Shown piece by piece: positions 8,134-18,193 of a stretch of DNA of 64,000 bases. This DNA is from an uncultured Pelagibacteraceae bacterium (GTDB taxonomy: Bacteria; Pseudomonadota; Alphaproteobacteria; Pelagibacterales; AG-422-B15). A program made the position numbers and the translations under genes. The stretch spans positions 1 to 64,000 of the forward strand of contig CABZLP010000001.1 in the NCBI GenBank assembly GCA_902526565.1, given 5' to 3'. The notes under the pieces were generated by a model, which ran no database searches, was not told the DNA's origin, and saw only the letters and a list, made by a program, of their open reading frames with translations. How positions within the stretch are numbered: the stretch's first letter is position 1; every line of letters begins with the position of its first letter.

Positions 8134-9021
8134 TTAAAACCCGCTTGCCTTTACATTTAATGTTGTTGTAACAACTTTAATCTTATTTTCTCTTTTAACT
8201 GGCTCATATAATCTTTCAGCAACTGATGTGTACTCAAAATAATTAGAAGAGTTATTTGAAAAAGAGTCATTATTACCAAGAGGTATCACATAACTTAGAT
8301 TTGCAAATGAACCATCACCTGTTTTGTTATCATCGATGTATCCAACCTCTAAATCTAGATTGTTACCAATTATATTAAGACCGTATTTCTCTCCCTCTAA
8401 TTCAAATGAACCAGCTGCATTTTCAAATTCAAATAATCCTGCAAATAATCTCGTATTTGTTTTAATTGGTAAATGATAATCAAGACGCATATCCCATCCG
8501 TCCAGCGCCTCTTCTTTTTTGCCTGTTGAAACTATTTCAATACCAGATGTAGCGTCATAGATATTAGATCTCAAATCGAATACACTACTTATAACTTCTA
8601 ATCCCAATCCATTTCTCTGATGTGAGTCATCAAATGCATAGTCGAAAAATATATTCAATCCAAATATAACTTTATCGTCATTTAACAAAGTTCTGTGTCC
8701 GATACCCAAATTGATTGTTTGGTCATTGTTGTGAAGGTTTAGCGAGTTCTGATTAAAAATAGCACTATTACCGTACTCAGAAATCATATTTACATTAGTA
8801 AGAGAAATAGTTGGCTTTAAATGCTCTTGCACTCCTAAGTTTAAATCAAGATACTTCACCCTACTATTTTCACTCAATAATGATGAAACACTTGTACCTA
8901 TACTACTAGCTAAACCATTAAAATATGAAGTTACTCTATTTTCCAAATTAGAGGCATTAGAAATACCAATTAACAAAAAAACACTAAAGATTGAATAAAT
9001 ATATGATTTAAGATTTATCAT
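8134..9021 (-). CDS. Inverse autotransporter (intimin/invasin-like) beta-barrel domain protein, passenger-less
   Basis: Signal peptide, then INLGIGHRTLLNDDKVIFGLNIFFDYAFDDSHQRNGLGLEVISSVFDLRSNIYDATSG...GWDMRLDYHLPI. The 295 aa end shortly after the barrel. Confidence 0.85.
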   Translation of the reverse strand: MINLKSYIYSIFSVFLLIGISNASNLENRVTSYFNGLASSIGTSVSSLLSENSRVKYLDLNLGVQEHLKPTISLTNVNMISEYGNSAIFNQNSLNLHNNDQTINLGIGHRTLLNDDKVIFGLNIFFDYAFDDSHQRNGLGLEVISSVFDLRSNIYDATSGIEIVSTGKKEEALDGWDMRLDYHLPIKTNTRLFAGLFEFENAAGSFELEGEKYGLNIIGNNLDLEVGYIDDNKTGDGSFANLSYVIPLGNNDSFSNNSSNYFEYTSVAERLYEPVKRENKIKVVTTTLNVKASGF

Positions 9022-9077
9022 AATTTTCTTATAACAAATAATGATATTATTGCACTTATAAATATTACTTACTTATT

Positions 9078-9165
9078 TGGTGGCCTCACCCGGACTCGAA
9101 CCGGGACGGGAATAAATCCCAAAGGATTTTAAGTCCTTTGCGTCTACCAATTCCGCCATGAGGCC
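9078..9165 (-). tRNA. tRNA-Leu (TAA anticodon), CCA encoded
   Basis: Reverse complement GGCCTCATGGCGGAATTGGTAGACGCAAAGGACTTAAAATCCTTTGGG...GGTTCGAGTCCGGGTGAGGCCACCA, class II tRNA with long variable arm. Confidence 0.95.
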
Positions 9166-9225
9166 TATTGCTTTATTTTATAGCTATTTATTTAATGAAC
9201 TACTAGTTCTTTAATTTTTGAATAA

Positions 9226-9250
9226 AAAAAGGGGCCCGAAGGCCCCTTTT
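9226..9250 (-). terminator. Rho-independent terminator downstream of proteorhodopsin
   Basis: AAAAGGGGCC-TTCG-GGCCCC-TTTTTTT on the minus strand, 21 nt past the stop; potentially bidirectional. Confidence 0.9.
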
Positions 9251-9270
9251 AATATCTGCTTTGCAGAAAC

Positions 9271-9963
9271 TTAATTGCTGTCTTGTACTGCAGCTACATA
9301 AATAGCCATACCAAATGCAATTTTGTTTACAAAGTCAGCTAGGTTGTAGATCAAGTTTAGTGCGCCAGCGTCTACGCCGCCACCAAAGTAACCTACAGCA
9401 TAACCAATTGGATAAATTGCCCATCCCACTGTAACAATTAATCTCAATGCATTAAATGCTGTTTGACCAGCAGCATTTCCGCTGCCAGCACTTGCCTTGC
9501 TTGCTTCTCCTGCAAAAACCTCGTAGATGATGTATATCCATCCTGCCATTCCTATAGCGAAGGCTAGACCTACGTTCATCGCTCCAATTTCACCCAGATA
9601 ACCACCAACCAACATCACGATTGATGCGATCAATAGTCTCCAGAATAAACCTGAGGCAACAGCAGTCATTGCCGCAAGAATTACATAGAACTCTACAATT
9701 TGTAATGGCACAGTGATCAACCAGTCAACATACCGAAGAACAGTTGGTGAATCGCCAGTAGCAACCCATACCTCTCTCATGTAGAAATAGTGCCACGCCG
9801 CAACACCAGTAACCAAACCAGCTACTGTTAGGGACGTCTTCCATCTTGCTGCTACTCTGTCTCTTTCAAGAAAAAAGAAAGCTGTAGCGGCAACCATGGC
9901 CATAGAGATCAACCAAAACGATATGGCAACTTGATCTCCGGGATTTAGCATTAATACTTTCAT
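9271..9963 (-). CDS. Proteorhodopsin, light-driven proton pump, blue-absorbing type (Gln at tuning position)
   Basis: Seven TM segments, AAWHYFYMRE, RYVDWLITVPLQIVEFYVIL (acceptor D, donor E, tuning Q), retinal Lys in LADFVNKIAFG. Confidence 0.98.
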   Translation of the reverse strand: MKVLMLNPGDQVAISFWLISMAMVAATAFFFLERDRVAARWKTSLTVAGLVTGVAAWHYFYMREVWVATGDSPTVLRYVDWLITVPLQIVEFYVILAAMTAVASGLFWRLLIASIVMLVGGYLGEIGAMNVGLAFAIGMAGWIYIIYEVFAGEASKASAGSGNAAGQTAFNALRLIVTVGWAIYPIGYAVGYFGGGVDAGALNLIYNLADFVNKIAFGMAIYVAAVQDSN

Positions 9964-10087
9964 TGTTATATTCCCCTTAATTTTATAAAATTACGCAATT
10001 ATCATTGAGAAACTGGGTTAAGTAAAGTAGAAAAAACTAATAATATCTATAAAAATCAATATTTTAAGTGTTTGTGGATAAAAATTA

Positions 10088-10810
10088 TTAATACTTAGTA
10101 TCATAATTTTTCATTAATTCCTTTAAATCTGACTCACAATTTTCAAGTTTTTCGTCATCAGAAGAACGCATTACAACAGAAGTTCCAAAGCGATTGTCTT
10201 TATTAAAAGGGTAGCTTCCTATTTCAACTTCAGAATATTTATTTTGCAGATCTGTTAAGGCGTCAGCAACGCTACTTTCAGGAGTAAAAACATCAATTGA
10301 TTTAGACTTCACTACTACGCCAACAGTTAGATGCTTTTTCGCGCCTTCTAACATGCCCTGCATGATGCTTGGGATCCCAGCTAATACAAATACATTATCC
10401 ATTTTAAAGCCAGGCGCTCTACTGACTGGATTCTCAATAAGCTCAGAACCTACTGGCATTTTAGTCATTTTCATTCTTGCATCAGTCAATTCGCTGTCTT
10501 TATAGTATTCCTTTAAAATACCTAATGCTCCTGAATTGATCTCTAGTTCAACTCCGAAAGCTTTGGCGATACACAAAGAAGTAATATCGTCGTGTGTAGG
10601 TCCTATGCCACCTGTCGTAAATACATAATCATAAGTTGATCTGAGGTAGTTAACCGTCTCTACAACTATTTCTTCCTCATCTCTAATTACCCTAACTTCT
10701 ACTAGTTGAATTCCTATTTCATTCAGCCAATTTGCGAGATATGATAGATTCTTATCTTGCGTACGACCGGATAAAATTTCGTTACCAATAATTATAAGTG
10801 ATGCTTTCAT
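10088..10810 (-). CDS. Molybdopterin-binding / CinA N-terminal-like protein
   Basis: ASLIIIGNEILSGRTQDKN, YDYVFTTGGIGPTHDDITS. No C-terminal CinA amidohydrolase domain. Confidence 0.88.
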   Translation of the reverse strand: MKASLIIIGNEILSGRTQDKNLSYLANWLNEIGIQLVEVRVIRDEEEIVVETVNYLRSTYDYVFTTGGIGPTHDDITSLCIAKAFGVELEINSGALGILKEYYKDSELTDARMKMTKMPVGSELIENPVSRAPGFKMDNVFVLAGIPSIMQGMLEGAKKHLTVGVVVKSKSIDVFTPESSVADALTDLQNKYSEVEIGSYPFNKDNRFGTSVVMRSSDDEKLENCESDLKELMKNYDTKY

Positions 10811-10816
10811 AAAACC

Positions 10817-11524
10817 ATGTCAAAACTTGCTAATCAATATATCTCAGGGAGATTAATTAAAAGGTATAAGAGATTTTTTGCAGATATTCAACTTGATAAT
10901 AATAAAGAGACGATAACTGCACACTGTCCCAATACTGGTTCCATGCAAGGCCTCCTAGAAGAAGGCAATTCTGTTTTTGTTACAAGAGCAAACGATCCAA
11001 AACGCAAACTAAAATATACTCTTGAAATTATAAAATCTGGCAGTGCAAACGTTGGCGTCAATACCCACAAAGCCAATAGAATTGTAGAAGATGCAATCGA
11101 GACGCATCTCATTCCTGAATTAGGTAAATACGACTCATATAAAAGAGAAGTTAAATATGGAACTAACTCTCGAATTGATTTTCTATTGAGTGATGGCAAA
11201 AAACAAACTTATGTAGAAGTAAAAAATGTGACATTATCAAGAAAAAAAGAAACTGCTGAATTTCCAGATGCAATTACAGAGAGAGGCTCAAAGCATTTGA
11301 TTGAACTTTCAAGGCTTCCCAACAAAAATACGAGAGCAGTTATGTTATTTCTCATTCAAAGGGATGATTGTAAAAAATTTAAAATCGCGAGTGATATTGA
11401 TCAGACATACTATGACAACTTTAAAAAAGTCACAAAAAAGGGAGTAGAAATAATATGTTATAACTGTTCTTTTGAAAGTGAGAAAATTCGTATAAACAAA
11501 AAAATAAAACTCATTAATGAATAA
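10817..11524 (+). CDS. sfsA: DNA/RNA nuclease SfsA (sugar fermentation stimulation protein)
   Basis: RLIKRYKRFFADIQL, HCPNTGSMQGLL, RIDFLLSDGKKQTYVEVKNVTL, FPDAITERGSKHL. Confidence 0.95.
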   Translation: MSKLANQYISGRLIKRYKRFFADIQLDNNKETITAHCPNTGSMQGLLEEGNSVFVTRANDPKRKLKYTLEIIKSGSANVGVNTHKANRIVEDAIETHLIPELGKYDSYKREVKYGTNSRIDFLLSDGKKQTYVEVKNVTLSRKKETAEFPDAITERGSKHLIELSRLPNKNTRAVMLFLIQRDDCKKFKIASDIDQTYYDNFKKVTKKGVEIICYNCSFESEKIRINKKIKLINE

Positions 11525-12287
11525 TATATTGCATAATAGTAAAGATTTTGAAGGCATGCGAAAAGCAGGCAATTTAGCTGCATCCACTCTTGATCTTTTG
11601 GTCGATCATGTAAAGCCTGGAGTATCAACAGACGAACTTGATTACTTCGCTTTCGAGTTCATTACAAAAAATGGCGGCTTGATTGCTCCCTTATTTTATA
11701 AGGGCTTTCCAAAATCTATTTGTACATCAATTAACCATGTCATTTGTCATGGAATTCCATCTTCTAGAATATTAGAAGAAGGAGATATCGTTAATATAGA
11801 TGTAACTGTTATCGTTGATGGCTGGCACGGAGATACTAGTCGGATGTTTCCTGTGGGCAAAATAAATGCAAAAGCACAGAAATTAATTGATTGCACTTTT
11901 GAGTCAATGCATGAGGGGATTAAAGTAGCGGGTCCGAATTCCTGTCTTGGTGATATTGGTTATGCAATTCAGAGTTATGCTGAAAAACAGAATTATAGTG
12001 TCGTGAGAGATTTTTGTGGGCATGGACTCGGTAAAGTATTTCATGAATTTCCAAATATATTGCACTACGGCAAAGAAAATACAGGTGATCAAATTAAAGA
12101 AGGAATGTTCTTTACTGTGGAACCCATGATTAATATTGGCAACTATGATATAAGAATGCTGAAGGATGGATGGACAGCTGTAACAAAAGATAAGAGTTTA
12201 TCTGCTCAATTTGAGCATAGTATTGGAATAACCAAAGAGGGATTTGAAATTTTTACTAAATCTCCCGCAGGGCTTGATAAACCATAA
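11517..12287 (+). CDS. map: Methionine aminopeptidase, type I
   Basis: KGFPKSICTSINHVICHGIP, VNIDVTVIVDGWHGDTSRMF, GHGLGKVFHEFPNILHY, FTVEPMINIG. Confidence 0.96.
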   Translation: MNNILHNSKDFEGMRKAGNLAASTLDLLVDHVKPGVSTDELDYFAFEFITKNGGLIAPLFYKGFPKSICTSINHVICHGIPSSRILEEGDIVNIDVTVIVDGWHGDTSRMFPVGKINAKAQKLIDCTFESMHEGIKVAGPNSCLGDIGYAIQSYAEKQNYSVVRDFCGHGLGKVFHEFPNILHYGKENTGDQIKEGMFFTVEPMINIGNYDIRMLKDGWTAVTKDKSLSAQFEHSIGITKEGFEIFTKSPAGLDKP

Positions 12288-12311
12288 ATTAAAGATTAAA
12301 AAAGTATTTAT

Positions 12312-13604
12312 ATGATCCCTCGATATTCAAGATCTCCCATGACTGATATCTGGAGTTCTAAATCAAGATTTAAAATTTGGCTCGATATTGAACTTTATGC
12401 TTGTGAAGCTATGGAAAAAATGGGCACTGTTCCAAAAGGCACAAGTAGAAAAGTTAAGTCAAAAGCTAAAATAAATGAAAAGAGAATTGATGCTATTGAA
12501 AAGAAAGTTAAACACGATGTCATAGCATTTCTTACATCTATATCAGAATATGCTGGACCACCTGCGCGTTTTCTTCATCAAGGCTTAACCTCATCAGATA
12601 TTTTAGATACAGCATTCAACATACAACTTATGCAATCATCTAAAATTATTGAAAAAGAAATGGCTCAGCTTCTTAAATCACTCAAAAAAATAGCGCTCAA
12701 ATATAAAAACACGCCTTGCATTGGACGAAGTCATGGTATTCATGCAGAACCAACAACCTTTGGTGTAAAAATGGCAAACTTCTATGCAGAGTTTGAGCGA
12801 AACCACACACGCTTTAAAAAGGCGATAGAAGAAATATCTGTGTGCGCAATTTCAGGTGCTGTAGGTAATTATGCCAACATAGATCCTCGCGTTGAACAGT
12901 TTGTTGCAAAAAAATTAGGCATGAAAGCTGAAACTATATCTACTCAAGTTATCCCACGTGACAGACACGCTGTATATTTTAGTACTCTTGGAATTATTGC
13001 CAGCTCAATTGAGCGCCTTGCTACAGAAATCAGACATTTACAGAGAACAGAGGTTCTTGAAGTTGAAGAATTTTTTTCAAAAGGACAAAAAGGCTCTTCG
13101 GCCATGCCGCATAAAAGAAATCCTGTACTAACTGAAAACTTAACAGGCCTTTCAAGATTAATTCGAGGCTACACAATACCTGCCTTAGAAAATGTCTCCT
13201 TATGGCATGAAAGAGATATCTCGCACTCAAGTGTAGAGAGAATAATGGCTCCTGATGCCAACATTATAATTGATTTTGCTTTAGCGCGTTTAAATAATGT
13301 AATCGCAAACCTTGTTGTTTATCCTAAAAATATGAAAGCTAATTTAGATAAACTTAGAAAACTGCCTATGTCCGAAGGCTTAATGCTCGCCATGACTCAA
13401 AAAGGGTTATCTCGAGAGAAGGCCTATAAAATTGTTCAGCGAAATGCCATGAAAGTATGGAAATCTGATCTAGACTTTGAAACCGTACTGGATACGGATA
13501 ATGAATTAAAAAAATATTTAAATAAAAAAGAAATATCTAAAATATTAGACCTTAAACACGCAACAAGAAGAACCGATTATATTTTTAAAAAAGTATTTAA
13601 ATAA
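12312..13604 (+). CDS. purB: Adenylosuccinate lyase
   Basis: MIPRYSRSPMTDIWSS, HQGLTSSDILDTAFN, GSSAMPHKRNPVLTENLTGL. Confidence 0.97.
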   Translation: MIPRYSRSPMTDIWSSKSRFKIWLDIELYACEAMEKMGTVPKGTSRKVKSKAKINEKRIDAIEKKVKHDVIAFLTSISEYAGPPARFLHQGLTSSDILDTAFNIQLMQSSKIIEKEMAQLLKSLKKIALKYKNTPCIGRSHGIHAEPTTFGVKMANFYAEFERNHTRFKKAIEEISVCAISGAVGNYANIDPRVEQFVAKKLGMKAETISTQVIPRDRHAVYFSTLGIIASSIERLATEIRHLQRTEVLEVEEFFSKGQKGSSAMPHKRNPVLTENLTGLSRLIRGYTIPALENVSLWHERDISHSSVERIMAPDANIIIDFALARLNNVIANLVVYPKNMKANLDKLRKLPMSEGLMLAMTQKGLSREKAYKIVQRNAMKVWKSDLDFETVLDTDNELKKYLNKKEISKILDLKHATRRTDYIFKKVFK

Positions 13605-13605
13605 T

Positions 13606-13851
13606 TTATTGTGAAAAATAAATAGCTACTACAAAAACTCCAAATATAAGCGCATAACCTCCAATATAATAAAACTGATTTAAACTAGCATTCTGAATTA
13701 CGTTATTGTAATTCTTTTTAGGCCTAGGTTTAGAAGCTCTCTTCTTTTTTTTAATTACAGATTTCTTTTTCTTTGTAATTCTTGAAGCTGTTTTCTTCTT
13801 AACCGCTTTCTTTTTTGAAGCCTTTTTTGCAATTGCATATTTAATGTACAT
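13606..13851 (-). CDS. Lysine-rich small protein with C-terminal TM helix
   Basis: 81 aa. About 20 Lys in the first 46 residues (KKASKKKAVKKKTASRITKKKKSVIKKKKR), then hydrophobic FYYIGGYALIFGVFVVAIYF. Tightly packed between neighbours. Confidence 0.6.
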   Translation of the reverse strand: MYIKYAIAKKASKKKAVKKKTASRITKKKKSVIKKKKRASKPRPKKNYNNVIQNASLNQFYYIGGYALIFGVFVVAIYFSQ

Positions 13852-13865
13852 TTGGAGTGTAATAA

Positions 13866-14195
13866 TTAGATATTATCTTTACCAATGATCTCTTCTTTTG
13901 CTTGAAGTAAAAATTGGTCCATACTTTGTCTAAGTTCATCATCAGTAATGGATATTCCTTTTTCATCAAAATCTTTTCTGACTTTTCTAAAAACATCCAT
14001 ATCTCCTTCCTCCTCAAGATCAGATTTGATAACTTCTGCAAAATATTCCTCAACTGCTGGTCCCGATAAACGAAGTTTTTCTGCTGCCCAGACACCAAGA
14101 TACTTATTTCTTCGAGCCAAAATCTTAAATTCTAACTCTTGATCTCGAGCAAATTTACCCTCAAAACCTTTTTTTCGTTCATCTAGTTTTTTCAT
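13866..14195 (-). CDS. DUF1476 family / F1-ATPase zeta-type inhibitor protein
   Basis: LDERKKGFEGKFARDQELEFKILARRNKYLGVWAAEKL...EEEGDMDVFRKVRKDFDEKGI matches the alphaproteobacterial DUF1476/zeta pattern. Confidence 0.88.
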   Translation of the reverse strand: MKKLDERKKGFEGKFARDQELEFKILARRNKYLGVWAAEKLRLSGPAVEEYFAEVIKSDLEEEGDMDVFRKVRKDFDEKGISITDDELRQSMDQFLLQAKEEIIGKDNI

Positions 14196-14268
14196 TGTTT
14201 CTTTATACTTTTATTTAGATTTGAATTGAATTACATTTCTATCATAACAAATTTTTATACTACCTGCA

Positions 14269-14988
14269 ATGACATCATCGAAGACTTTATATGAAGGTAA
14301 GGCCAAAAAAATAATTAAAGGCCCAAAAAAGAACACGCTTATTCAGATTTTTAAAGACGACGCAACTGCCTATAACAAAAAAAAACATAAGATATTTAAA
14401 GGCAAAGGAGTCATTAATAATAAAATTTCTGAGCACATTATGGAATTTCTTAAAAGTAAAAAGATTCCAACGCATTTTGAAAAAAGATTAAATGATCGAG
14501 AACAATTGATAAAAAAATGTCAGATCATTCCTATAGAGTTTGTTGTTCGCAATATTGTTGCTGGTTCTATTGCTAAAAAATTAGCACTAAAAGAAGGAAC
14601 CAAGTTAAAAAAACCGTTATTAGAGTATTATTACAAAGAAGACAGTTTAGATGATCCGATGATTTCAAGAGATCACGTTGAAACATTTGGTTGGGCTAAT
14701 AGATCAGAGTTAAAAAGAATAGATGACATGTCACTTAAAATTAATTCTTTACTCACTAATTTATTTAAAAAGAAAAATATCATTCTAGTAGATTTTAAAA
14801 TTGAATTTGGTAGGCTTGCCTCTAACCCAAAAAAGATCGTCCTTGCAGATGAGATTAGTCCTGACTCTTGCAGATTGTGGGATATAAAATCAAAAGAGAA
14901 ACTAGATAAAGACGTTTTCAGAAGAAACTTGGGTAGCCTCATGGGTGCCTATGAAGAGGTTGCCTCACGATTAGGAATCGTGCATTAA
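14269..14988 (+). CDS. purC: Phosphoribosylaminoimidazole-succinocarboxamide synthase
   Basis: LYEGKAKKIIKG, VVRNIVAGSIAKKL, LVDFKIEFGR, LADEISPDSCRLWD. Confidence 0.96.
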   Translation: MTSSKTLYEGKAKKIIKGPKKNTLIQIFKDDATAYNKKKHKIFKGKGVINNKISEHIMEFLKSKKIPTHFEKRLNDREQLIKKCQIIPIEFVVRNIVAGSIAKKLALKEGTKLKKPLLEYYYKEDSLDDPMISRDHVETFGWANRSELKRIDDMSLKINSLLTNLFKKKNIILVDFKIEFGRLASNPKKIVLADEISPDSCRLWDIKSKEKLDKDVFRRNLGSLMGAYEEVASRLGIVH

Positions 14989-14995
14989 AGGTTAA

Positions 14996-15235
14996 ATGCT
15001 AGCCAAAATCTATATCACACTTAAAAAAGACGTTCTCGACCCCCAAGGCTCGGTCATCGCCAATTCCCTCAGGTCATTAGGTTTCAATAACATAGAAGAT
15101 GTCAGGCAAGGCAAATTTATTGAAGTTAAACTAAATACTGAAAATAAAATGACGGCCAATAAACAACTTAATGAAATGTGTGAGAAGCTTTTGGCAAACT
15201 TAGTTATTGAAGATTATAAAGTAGAGATAGATTAA
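14996..15235 (+). CDS. purS: Phosphoribosylformylglycinamidine synthase subunit PurS
   Basis: KIYITLKKDVLDPQGSVIANSLRSLGFNNIEDVRQGKFIEV. Confidence 0.95.
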   Translation: MLAKIYITLKKDVLDPQGSVIANSLRSLGFNNIEDVRQGKFIEVKLNTENKMTANKQLNEMCEKLLANLVIEDYKVEID

Positions 15236-15239
15236 ATTA

Positions 15240-15911
15240 ATGAAATCACACGTTATCGTTTTTCCAGGATCAAATTGTGATCGTGATGTAGCGGTAGCAA
15301 TCAAAAATATTTCTGGTCATCAACCGCAAATGGTATGGCACAAAGAAACGTCAATTGATCAATCTGATCTGATAGTTGTACCAGGCGGGTTCTCTTATGG
15401 CGATTATTTAAGATGTGGCGCCATGGCATCAACATCCCCTATTATGCATGATGTTGTAAAAAAGGCAAAAGAAGGTGTTCCTGTATTGGGAATATGTAAT
15501 GGATTCCAAATTCTGATCGAAAGTGGATTATTAGATGGTGCATTGATGAGAAATAGTAGTCTGAGCTTTATATGTAGAGACATATTAATTAAGCCCAAAA
15601 ATCAAAGTTCAGTATTCACAAAAAATGCTCAGGTGGCAAAAATGCCAATAGCACATAATGAAGGTAATTTTTTTGTAACCTCTCAACAATTAAAAAAAAT
15701 TCAAGACAACGACCAAATAGCCTTCCAGTATTGTGACGAAAATGGAAATGTAAATGAACATACAAATCCGAATGGCTCACTTGAGAATATTGCTGGCATT
15801 CTTAATGAAAAAAAAAATGTATTAGGCATGATGCCCCACCCAGAAAGAGCTGCTGAATTGGCACACGGATGTGAAGATGGTAAGAATATTTTTGAAAGTA
15901 TCTTAAATTAA
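15240..15911 (+). CDS. purQ: Phosphoribosylformylglycinamidine synthase subunit PurQ
   Basis: [47 protein letters not shown]. Confidence 0.97.
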   Translation: MKSHVIVFPGSNCDRDVAVAIKNISGHQPQMVWHKETSIDQSDLIVVPGGFSYGDYLRCGAMASTSPIMHDVVKKAKEGVPVLGICNGFQILIESGLLDGALMRNSSLSFICRDILIKPKNQSSVFTKNAQVAKMPIAHNEGNFFVTSQQLKKIQDNDQIAFQYCDENGNVNEHTNPNGSLENIAGILNEKKNVLGMMPHPERAAELAHGCEDGKNIFESILN

Positions 15912-18118
15912 TGACAAACCACAACTGGCAATTTCAAACAGAGCAGTCTCTTGTAGAAAAGCATGGTCTCAAACTTGATGAGTTTGAAAAAATAGTAGAA
16001 GGCTTAGGCAGAGAACCCAATCTTACTGAATTGGGCATCTTTAGTGCTATGTGGAATGAACATTGTTCTTATAAATCCTCAAAATTTTGGCTCAAAAAAC
16101 TTCCAACATCGGGTAAACGCGTTGTGCAAGGGCCAGGAGAAAATGCTGGAGTTATTGATATTGATGACGGAGATGTCGCCGTCTTCAAGATGGAAAGCCA
16201 TAATCATCCTTCTTTCCTTGAGCCATATCAAGGTGCGGCTACTGGAGTTGGTGGCATACTTCGAGATGTCTTTACAATGGGTGCTCGCCCGGTAGCTAAT
16301 TTAAATGCCTTGAGATTTGGAGAACCCAACCATCCTAAAACAAAACATTTATTGTCTGGTGTTGTCAGCGGTATAGGTGGATATGGCAATTGTATTGGTG
16401 TGCCAACCGTAGGTGGTGAAGTCAATTTTCATCCTTCATATAACGGTAATATTTTAGTAAATGCCATGACAGTTGGGATCGCAAAGAAAGATAAAATCTT
16501 TTACTCCGCAGCAGCAGGAATTGGAAACCCCGTTGTGTATGTTGGATCAAAGACTGGACGTGATGGTATTCACGGTGCAACTATGGCATCCGCTGAATTC
16601 GACGAAGATTCAGAAGACAAAAAACCAACTGTACAGGTTGGAGATCCATTCACTGAGAAGTTATTATTGGAAGCTTGTCTTGAATTGATGAAAGAAGAAG
16701 CAATTATTTCAATTCAAGATATGGGAGCAGCTGGATTAACATCTTCCTCAATTGAAATGGCGTCCAAAGGTGATGTGGGTTTAGAAATTGATCTTTCAAA
16801 AGTGCCAATGCGTGCGAAAAATATGTCAGCATATGAATTGATGTTGTCAGAAAGCCAAGAGCGCATGCTTATGGTCCTCGATCCCTCAAAAGAAGAAATG
16901 GCTAGAGATATTTTTAAGAAATGGGATCTCGAATTTGAGGTGATTGGCAAAGTAACAGATACAAAAAGACTTATTCTTATGAAGAACAGCAAAGAAGAAG
17001 CCAGTATACCTATTAATATATTGGTTGAAGATGCTCCTGAATATCAAAGAGATTACATTGTTCAAGAACCATCTCCAATTAAGGAATACAAACCAGAAGA
17101 CTTCGATCAGAATAATCTTTTAAATGACTTAAATACCATGATTATGCATCCCGATCTTAGTAGCCGAAAATGGATCTGGGAACAATATGATCATATGGTC
17201 ATGGCAGACACTGTGGTAAGACCAGGGTCCGATGCGGCAGTTGTACGTGTTCACGGAACAAATAAAGGACTAGCCATGAGCACAGACTGTTCTCCGGTAT
17301 ATTGCAAACACAACCCTTATGAAGGTGGAAAGCATGCAGTTGTCGAAACGTGGAGAAATATAATAGCTTCTGGCGCCCTTCCGATTGCAATAACAGATTG
17401 TATGAACTTTGGTAATCCCGAGAAACCAGAAATCATGGGACAATTTGTGGAGTGTATTAGAGGCATGGGCGATGCTTGTTCAAAATTAAACTATCCTGTC
17501 GTTTCAGGAAACGTCTCACTCTACAACGAAACTAATGGTGAAGGCATATATCCAACTCCAGCCATAGGAGGTGTCGGATTAATCCAAGATTTATCAAATG
17601 TAAAAACCCTTTCATTAAAAGAAGATGGTAATTTTCTATGCGTTGTAGGTAAAACAGCTAATCACTTAGGCATTTCAAAGTATATATCTATTATCCAATC
17701 TAAAGAGGAAGGCGGAACACCTGAAATTAACCTAGACACTGAATTAAGAAATGGAAATTTTGTAATGGATGCAATAAATCAAAAATTAATTGCTTCAGCA
17801 CATGACGTTGGAGAAGGAGGTATTTTAGTGGCTATATCGGAGATGTGTATGTCAGGAAATCTTGGAATAACAATAGAAATTGAAACAAATTTTCCTCATG
17901 GCTATTTCTTTGCAGAAGATCAGTCTCGTTATCTATTAGAAGTAAGCCCCAATAATTATGATGCATGCCAAAAATTAGCAAATAATAATAATGTTCATTT
18001 TGAAAAAATAGGCATAGTTGGTGGAGACAAAATCAGTATTAAAAATATAGGTGATCAACACATTTCTGCTTTGAAACGCAGTTTCGAAACGGGCATTAAA
18101 CAGATATCACAATTGTAA
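15911..18118 (+). CDS. purL: Phosphoribosylformylglycinamidine synthase subunit PurL
   Basis: [64 protein letters not shown]. 1-nt overlap with purQ (TAATG). Confidence 0.97.
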   Translation: MTNHNWQFQTEQSLVEKHGLKLDEFEKIVEGLGREPNLTELGIFSAMWNEHCSYKSSKFWLKKLPTSGKRVVQGPGENAGVIDIDDGDVAVFKMESHNHPSFLEPYQGAATGVGGILRDVFTMGARPVANLNALRFGEPNHPKTKHLLSGVVSGIGGYGNCIGVPTVGGEVNFHPSYNGNILVNAMTVGIAKKDKIFYSAAAGIGNPVVYVGSKTGRDGIHGATMASAEFDEDSEDKKPTVQVGDPFTEKLLLEACLELMKEEAIISIQDMGAAGLTSSSIEMASKGDVGLEIDLSKVPMRAKNMSAYELMLSESQERMLMVLDPSKEEMARDIFKKWDLEFEVIGKVTDTKRLILMKNSKEEASIPINILVEDAPEYQRDYIVQEPSPIKEYKPEDFDQNNLLNDLNTMIMHPDLSSRKWIWEQYDHMVMADTVVRPGSDAAVVRVHGTNKGLAMSTDCSPVYCKHNPYEGGKHAVVETWRNIIASGALPIAITDCMNFGNPEKPEIMGQFVECIRGMGDACSKLNYPVVSGNVSLYNETNGEGIYPTPAIGGVGLIQDLSNVKTLSLKEDGNFLCVVGKTANHLGISKYISIIQSKEEGGTPEINLDTELRNGNFVMDAINQKLIASAHDVGEGGILVAISEMCMSGNLGITIEIETNFPHGYFFAEDQSRYLLEVSPNNYDACQKLANNNNVHFEKIGIVGGDKISIKNIGDQHISALKRSFETGIKQISQL

Positions 18119-18193
18119 ATAATCAAAACTAAAGGAATTTTTTATAGAATATTTATTATTGAATAAATATTAAAAGCAGTTAATTGTAGTATT

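Noticed and set aside
13841-14098. 85-aa ORF overlapping the DUF1476 gene in another frame
   Set aside because: The DUF1476 frame has recognisable family motifs; this frame has none.
16044-17390. Several overlapping ORFs inside purL
   Set aside because: Alternate-frame shadows of a conserved enzyme; no known domains.
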